NCBI RefSeq assembly: GCF_000003815.2
Contig: NC_049994.1
Coordinates: 12,078,236 to 12,142,235, forward strand
Direction of reading: 5' to 3'
DNA length: 64,000 nt
From: Branchiostoma floridae
Lineage: Eukaryota; Chordata; Leptocardii; Amphioxiformes; Branchiostomatidae
Shown here: one piece after another, positions 59,765 through 64,000 of the stretch
How positions within the stretch are numbered: position 1 is the first letter of the stretch
Layout of the letters: each line of letters opens with the position of its first letter
The notes under the pieces: generated by a model
The model's input: the letters and a program-made list of their open reading frames with translations, nothing else
Database searches by the model: none
Told to the model about the DNA's origin: nothing
Translations under genes and position numbers: made by a program

Positions 59765-60352
59765 CTAATAACACAAATTGTGGAACAGTTCACTTTTATT
59801 TTGATGCATAAGAAGATAGAATGCTTGCTCAGTTCATCAAAGAGGTAACGTTAATTTCTGAAGAAAGTTACAAACTTTAAGGCAATCCATGCGTTATGTA
59901 CGATGTAAGGGTACTAAATTCACAACAAGGACTGTAAGGAAAATTTCAACATTTCGGATATTAAAGAGTAGGTTTATGAAGAATGATTGTTAAAAGCAGC
60001 ACGGAATCTAAATGGCCGGATTATATTTCATGAATATAAGATACTTAGTCTAGTACTTGACCGTACGTATGTCTGTATGTCACCGCAAGCAAAGGAACGC
60101 CAGCACTTGTAAGCTTCGTTCACACACTCGTACCGTGACCACAGCCAAAACGAACTGCTTAGAGTTCAAAAGTTCAAGAGCATACAGGCTGAAACTGACA
60201 TCCACAGCAATCATAAAGAATACACGAGCGAATACACAGACTTTCACGGCCGTAACCGCAAGATTCTCACATAGCTCTCACACTTATGCTTCTGCTTTGT
60301 CTATTGGAGTAAACAATACTGTTATAGTACTGATTGCATGTGCTGTTTTTAC

Positions 60353-60420
60353 CTCTTTGAGCTGACTTGCTAGCTCGATACACTCCACAGCAAACCGAGG
60401 CCGCGGCCGTCAGGTTGTTT
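60353..60420 (-). promoter_or_regulatory. Probable untranslated BHMT exon 1 (distal copy)
   Basis: Minus strand 'gagtgtatcgagctagcaag' then tcagctcaaagag and donor GTAAAAAC, preceded by a CpG-rich CGGCCGCGGCC. Same layout as the proximal copy. If both promoters work, they would drive the two N-terminal exons separately. Confidence 0.38.
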
Positions 60421-60902
60421 AAAGTTCAAAGTGCAAAGTTCACTATGTATGTCAGAATGTCTGTGGTGTATCCTTGTACGGGTATGGTGACGTAAGTTTG
60501 TGTGTGAGCACGCGCGTGTGTGCGCGCGTGTGTGTGCGCGTTACAGTTTTGGTATATGTATGTGTGGTGCGTATGTGGTACAAGTAAATACGTGTTAACG
60601 AGATGAAATACAATTTATACAATGTGTACCATACATAATGTTGTGAACCCTCTACGACAAATGACAGGTCCCAACTGTTGCATATTTAATTTCAATCAAA
60701 CCTCCACATTTTCGAATTCGTCACATCTCATTCAACAGAAAACACTCGCCAAGGAGCTACTAAGAATCTGGAGCGGAGTATCTTCTTTAAAAAATAACCG
60801 GTATTGTTGCCAAGGATGATTTTTAAAAACGTTGCGGAGTCTACGTAATCATCACACCGTGCCGTCCGACAGGTACGAATATTACTCATTGGCTCTTGCT
60901 TA

Positions 60903-61103
60903 GGCTTAGGTCACATTTCCAACCCGGGGCCCGGCCGGGATGTTTCAAGAAACGAAAATTCAAAATGTATACCTTGAAATACACACATATCCTGCCCATG
61001 GATCTCATTTTGACATTTTGTGTATTTTGATGTCTTTCATATTATTCTTTTCGCTCCCGAAAGCTGCCCGGTCGGGCCCCGGTTTGGAAATGTGACCTTA
61101 GCC
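60903..61103. mobile_element. TIR element with TTA target (Harbinger-like MITE), 201 bp
   Basis: TIRs 'GGCTTAGGTCACATTTCCAA' and inverse 'GGCTAAGGTCACATTTCCAA' extend through CCGGGGCCCGGCCGGG. Both sides are flanked by TTA, the usual PIF/Harbinger target. Very GC-rich ends around an AT-rich centre. No coding frame. Confidence 0.72.
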
Positions 61104-61686
61104 TTAATGGTATAGTCATTTTGGTGTTCTCAAATTTCTAAATGCATGATACACTAGCGTCACAGTGGAGATAAAGTGTCTTGAAAACTTTTTGTGCTTC
61201 ATCTTGTACATATTTTCTAAGCTACCTACATACAAAAAAATGACATTCCGTTGTCCATTTCTTTAACTATCCTCTTTGAAATTTTCTAGAAAAACGCCCT
61301 CTCAATTCCAGAACCATCCAGTAGGATCAAGCGTACGTCACTTTCTCCTTTGTTATTGATTTAAAAACACCAAGACAATGCAAAATGCATGTCTGTACCA
61401 GTCCCAACTAGTAGAGCAATTAACTGACAGCACTTCGTCACAGGAAATTGTCTGGTATGTCTTATTTGAGAAACGGTTAATGAATTTATTGATGTCATTA
61501 GGTTATTAGAAAACTCTTTTTTTTTCAATTTCCAGATGAAACATAATGCTTGTGTGTGTTAAAATAGGACCAAACAGAATGATGAAGGGGTGGGGGTGTT
61601 GGGTTGTGGGGAATTAGAAGTGGTGACACATCAGCGTTTGTTGGGGATGGTAATACCATGTATATCACTCCTCTTCTTCAAGTTAG

Positions 61687-64000
61687 ATGTACCAGATGGC
61701 TACCAACACCAGGGACCCGAATCCTATGTACAAGCATAGTACCCAGACCTCCAGTGGGAAAGAAGCAGTAAACAGCCGAGACCCGAACCCGGCGTACCCA
61801 CAACACGCCCCCACGCCCCCACTAAACGTTTCCACCGAACCCGCTAGCAGTGAAGGCGCCCCCTGCCTCCAGCCATGTGCATCTGCATCTGCACAGCAGA
61901 ACAATGTTCATCTGACTTGTGTACTGTCAAACACTGATGATGATGATGGTGGTTGTGATGATGATGATGGTGGTGGCGATGATGATGATGGTGGTGGTGA
62001 TGATGGTGAGGAGGAGGAGGACGATGGTGAAGATGCTGCTGATGATGATGATGGTCGTGGTGGTGATGAAGATGACGATGATGATTACATGGACGTAGAC
62101 GATGCTGTTGCATCTTCGAGAGGACAAGTACCTGACGATATCCTAGAGGATTCCGACATTGAACCATACGCTGTTGCATACATGGACCAGCATGACCTGA
62201 CGTTTGGGGAAGATTCGGGAGAAACGCAATCAAAATCGTCTTCAAGTAGCAACATTGGAATCTCCACCAGGAGACAACCAGAAAGTCAACAATCCACAAA
62301 TAATGCTGATATTTCAGCCTTCGCTGTGAATAATGACGACACAATGGGAGCTCGACATCTTCATAACATTCCGCATCCTAATGTAACGCATGCACAGAAT
62401 GCTCCTATCCCCATATCAACGCGCGCACAAAACGCCTTGCGGCCGAATCCGATGTATGGACAGAATGCTCCGACTCCGGCGTACGTGCCAAACGCTGAAC
62501 AAGAACCAGCATGTGGTGAGTTACATCTATTAGTTTGAAAATATTTGTTTGAAATACCATTGTTTAAACCAAAATTAGTGAATTTTGTAAAGTATGCCTT
62601 TCAGAAACCCGTGCCATGGCAACACGAAAAATTACTAACTTTTTTGTAAATTGTTGCCAACAATATTTTAGGAAAAGTCGCCAAGTTTAGTTGTTCTAGC
62701 ACAAGCCGTTTGGGAGATATAAAACGTCAAAGTTGGCGGTCACTTTTAGCGCCACAACCCCCCACCCCCATCCCCGTCTGAATAGGGCTAACCGTGTACT
62801 GTGATGCTTGTGCTATGATCCTTGTAGTCATCCTTATGTATATACAATATCATTCCGGGCCGTTGTCTGAGAAATAATTCAATCTTTTGTCAAACAAAAA
62901 TTTTCCAGAATGTAATCGTCTCCGAGTGTACGTTGCAATAGTAGCAGCTATCATGGTGTTCATTTGGATCATGGGAGGAATCTTTGCCGCCATTTACTTC
63001 AAGACTGACCCACATAATCATCAAAAGGTAGGCCAACGTCGTTTCTGCTTGTACGAAGACATTCTGATATTAAATGCTTCCACGAGCTAGTTGCTATCTT
63101 ACAGATTTATGGTACAATGAATCCTGAGAAAATTTGAAAAGCCCTTGGGAGATGCTGTAGATGATGCTTTCCAAATGCTCTCCACTAAAAGATTAGTATT
63201 TTAAACGCACAAGAAGATGAAAGTATTGTCTTGTTCTTGTTCTTTTGCAGATGAGATCTGTCAATTGTTCTATTGGTCAAAACGTAGCACCCACGCTGAC
63301 AGCAACCTCAAAAACAAACGTTAAGGTCACCATTGGTGGGAAAGGATTCTACCCTGGGAAATTTTCAGAGCCACGTGGAGTAGCCGTTTCCTCCGAAGAG
63401 ATTTTTGTGTCTGATATGAAGAACAAACGAGTCCAAGTCTTCAGCATGTCAGGAGTCTACCTCCGTTTCTTCCCAACCATACTGCTAGGTAAAAATGGGG
63501 AAGCCATGTTCCCTACTGATGTCGCTATTGACGGTGAGGGTCTTGTGTGGGTGGTGGGGCGACCTTATGTTGGCGAAGACGTGCTATTTGTGGTACAGTA
63601 CGACCCAAACGGTGTGCCTGTGACCAAGGTGGACGTACAATGCTGGGCTTGGTACCCCAACATTGCCGTGGACGCAAATAACAACAAGATCGTTGTGGAA
63701 ACGTCTGACGAAATTTGGATCTTTCTGACAAACAGCTCGTTTGAGAGGCGGTTTGGAAAAGATCAAGAACTAGAAATTGACTACGTCACAACAAACAAAG
63801 ACGGGGATGTACTTGTCACTGACTATACATCCCGCGGTGTCTATGTGTACACCAATTCTGGGAATTTGCGATTCAGATTTGGAGGCCGGGGAAGCGCTGA
63901 AGCTCAATTCCGGTTCCCGAGAGGCATTTGTACGGACCGTTTTGGTAACATCCTCGTGGCTAACCAGGGTAATGGGCGGGTCGACATGTTCACAAGCCGC
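61687..64000 (+). CDS. Type II membrane protein with extracellular NHL-repeat propeller (3' end outside window)
   Basis: Exons 61687-62515, 62909-63027 and 63251 to beyond 64000; phases 1 and 0, good splice sites, 566 residues visible. Seen: N-terminal tail with NPMY (12-15), NPAY (34-37) and NPMY (254-257), an Asp/Gly/Glu block at about 83-139 from GAT/GGT repeats, CNRLR, then one hydrophobic helix (about 283-307). Next come an NCS glycosylation sequon (321-323) and from about residue 342 NHL-type blades (KFSEPRGVAV..IFVSD..RVQVF; FPRGICTD..NILVAN..RVDMF), about five so far. Positive charges before the helix place the N-terminus inside. NPxY motifs are known sites for endocytic or PTB adaptors. 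Homologues are often labelled TRIM2/3-like from the NHL part alone, but no RING or B-box is present. Ligand unknown. An AG directly before the ATG allows an upstream leader exon. Confidence 0.88.
61938..62095 (+). repeat. In-frame (GAT/GGT)n coding repeat
   Basis: Codon-level repeat giving Asp/Gly runs within the cytoplasmic tail of the NHL gene. The His-rich frame on the other strand is its shadow. Length variation between alleles is likely for such a repeat. Confidence 0.8.

Larger units (their letters stand above)
59577..60673. repeat. Tandem duplication unit 2 of the BHMT 5' end
   Basis: Distal counterpart of 57830-58995, similar in length and order. The coding exon is far better preserved than its flanks, which carry many small insertions and deletions. 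Confidence 0.85.

Noticed and set aside
61844-62344. His-rich 166-codon minus-strand ORF
   Set aside because: Reverse reading of the GAT/GGT repeat inside the NHL gene.

Overview
This window looks like nuclear DNA of a cephalochordate (amphioxus, Branchiostoma type). The reasons are vertebrate-like genes split by small introns with GT/AG borders, GC-rich exons in AT-rich DNA, many short inverted-repeat transposons and tRNA-derived SINEs, and a membrane-anchored NHL-repeat gene of a kind I associate with amphioxus. The species call is inference. No bacterial operon, CRISPR array or viral gene is visible.

Layout. (1) At 1.2-1.6 kb, first exon of a minus-strand CYP2-clan cytochrome P450; the rest lies beyond the left edge. 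(2) 1.6-26.9 kb has no convincing gene and is full of mobile-element debris: terminal-inverted-repeat (TIR) elements, SINEs, a LINE fragment, tandem repeats and a duplicated block at 19.8-22.6 kb. (3) 27.0-34.2 kb holds a complete plus-strand CYP2-clan P450 (4 exons, 517 aa), with TATA box and poly(A) signal. It is a divergent paralogue of the first. (4) 34.3-48.0 kb is again gene-poor. (5) 48.1-49.3 kb carries a two-exon gene for a 124-aa secreted precursor with the layout of a neuropeptide prohormone, predicting one amidated 20-residue peptide. I do not recognise it. (6) 53.0-60.4 kb on the minus strand is a complete betaine-homocysteine S-methyltransferase (BHMT) gene. Its 5' end (probable untranslated exon plus first coding exon) is tandemly duplicated, so two alternative N-termini are possible. 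A tRNA-Met(CAT) gene sits antisense in one BHMT intron. (7) From 61.7 kb to the right edge, the 5' part of a plus-strand gene for a type II membrane protein: NPxY-bearing acidic cytoplasmic tail, one membrane helix, extracellular NHL propeller.

The genes do not form one pathway. The P450s are probable ER monooxygenases or relatives, BHMT is cytosolic one-carbon metabolism, and the peptide and NHL proteins act at or outside the cell surface. The points most worth following up are the unrecognised peptide precursor; the duplicated BHMT exon, which differs at the position matching human Trp44; a TIR transposon family with 9-bp target duplications, one copy of which landed exactly on a BHMT splice donor; and a P450 lacking two usually conserved residues.

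All splice models come from reading frame, splice signals and remembered family sequences; no alignment or transcript data were available.
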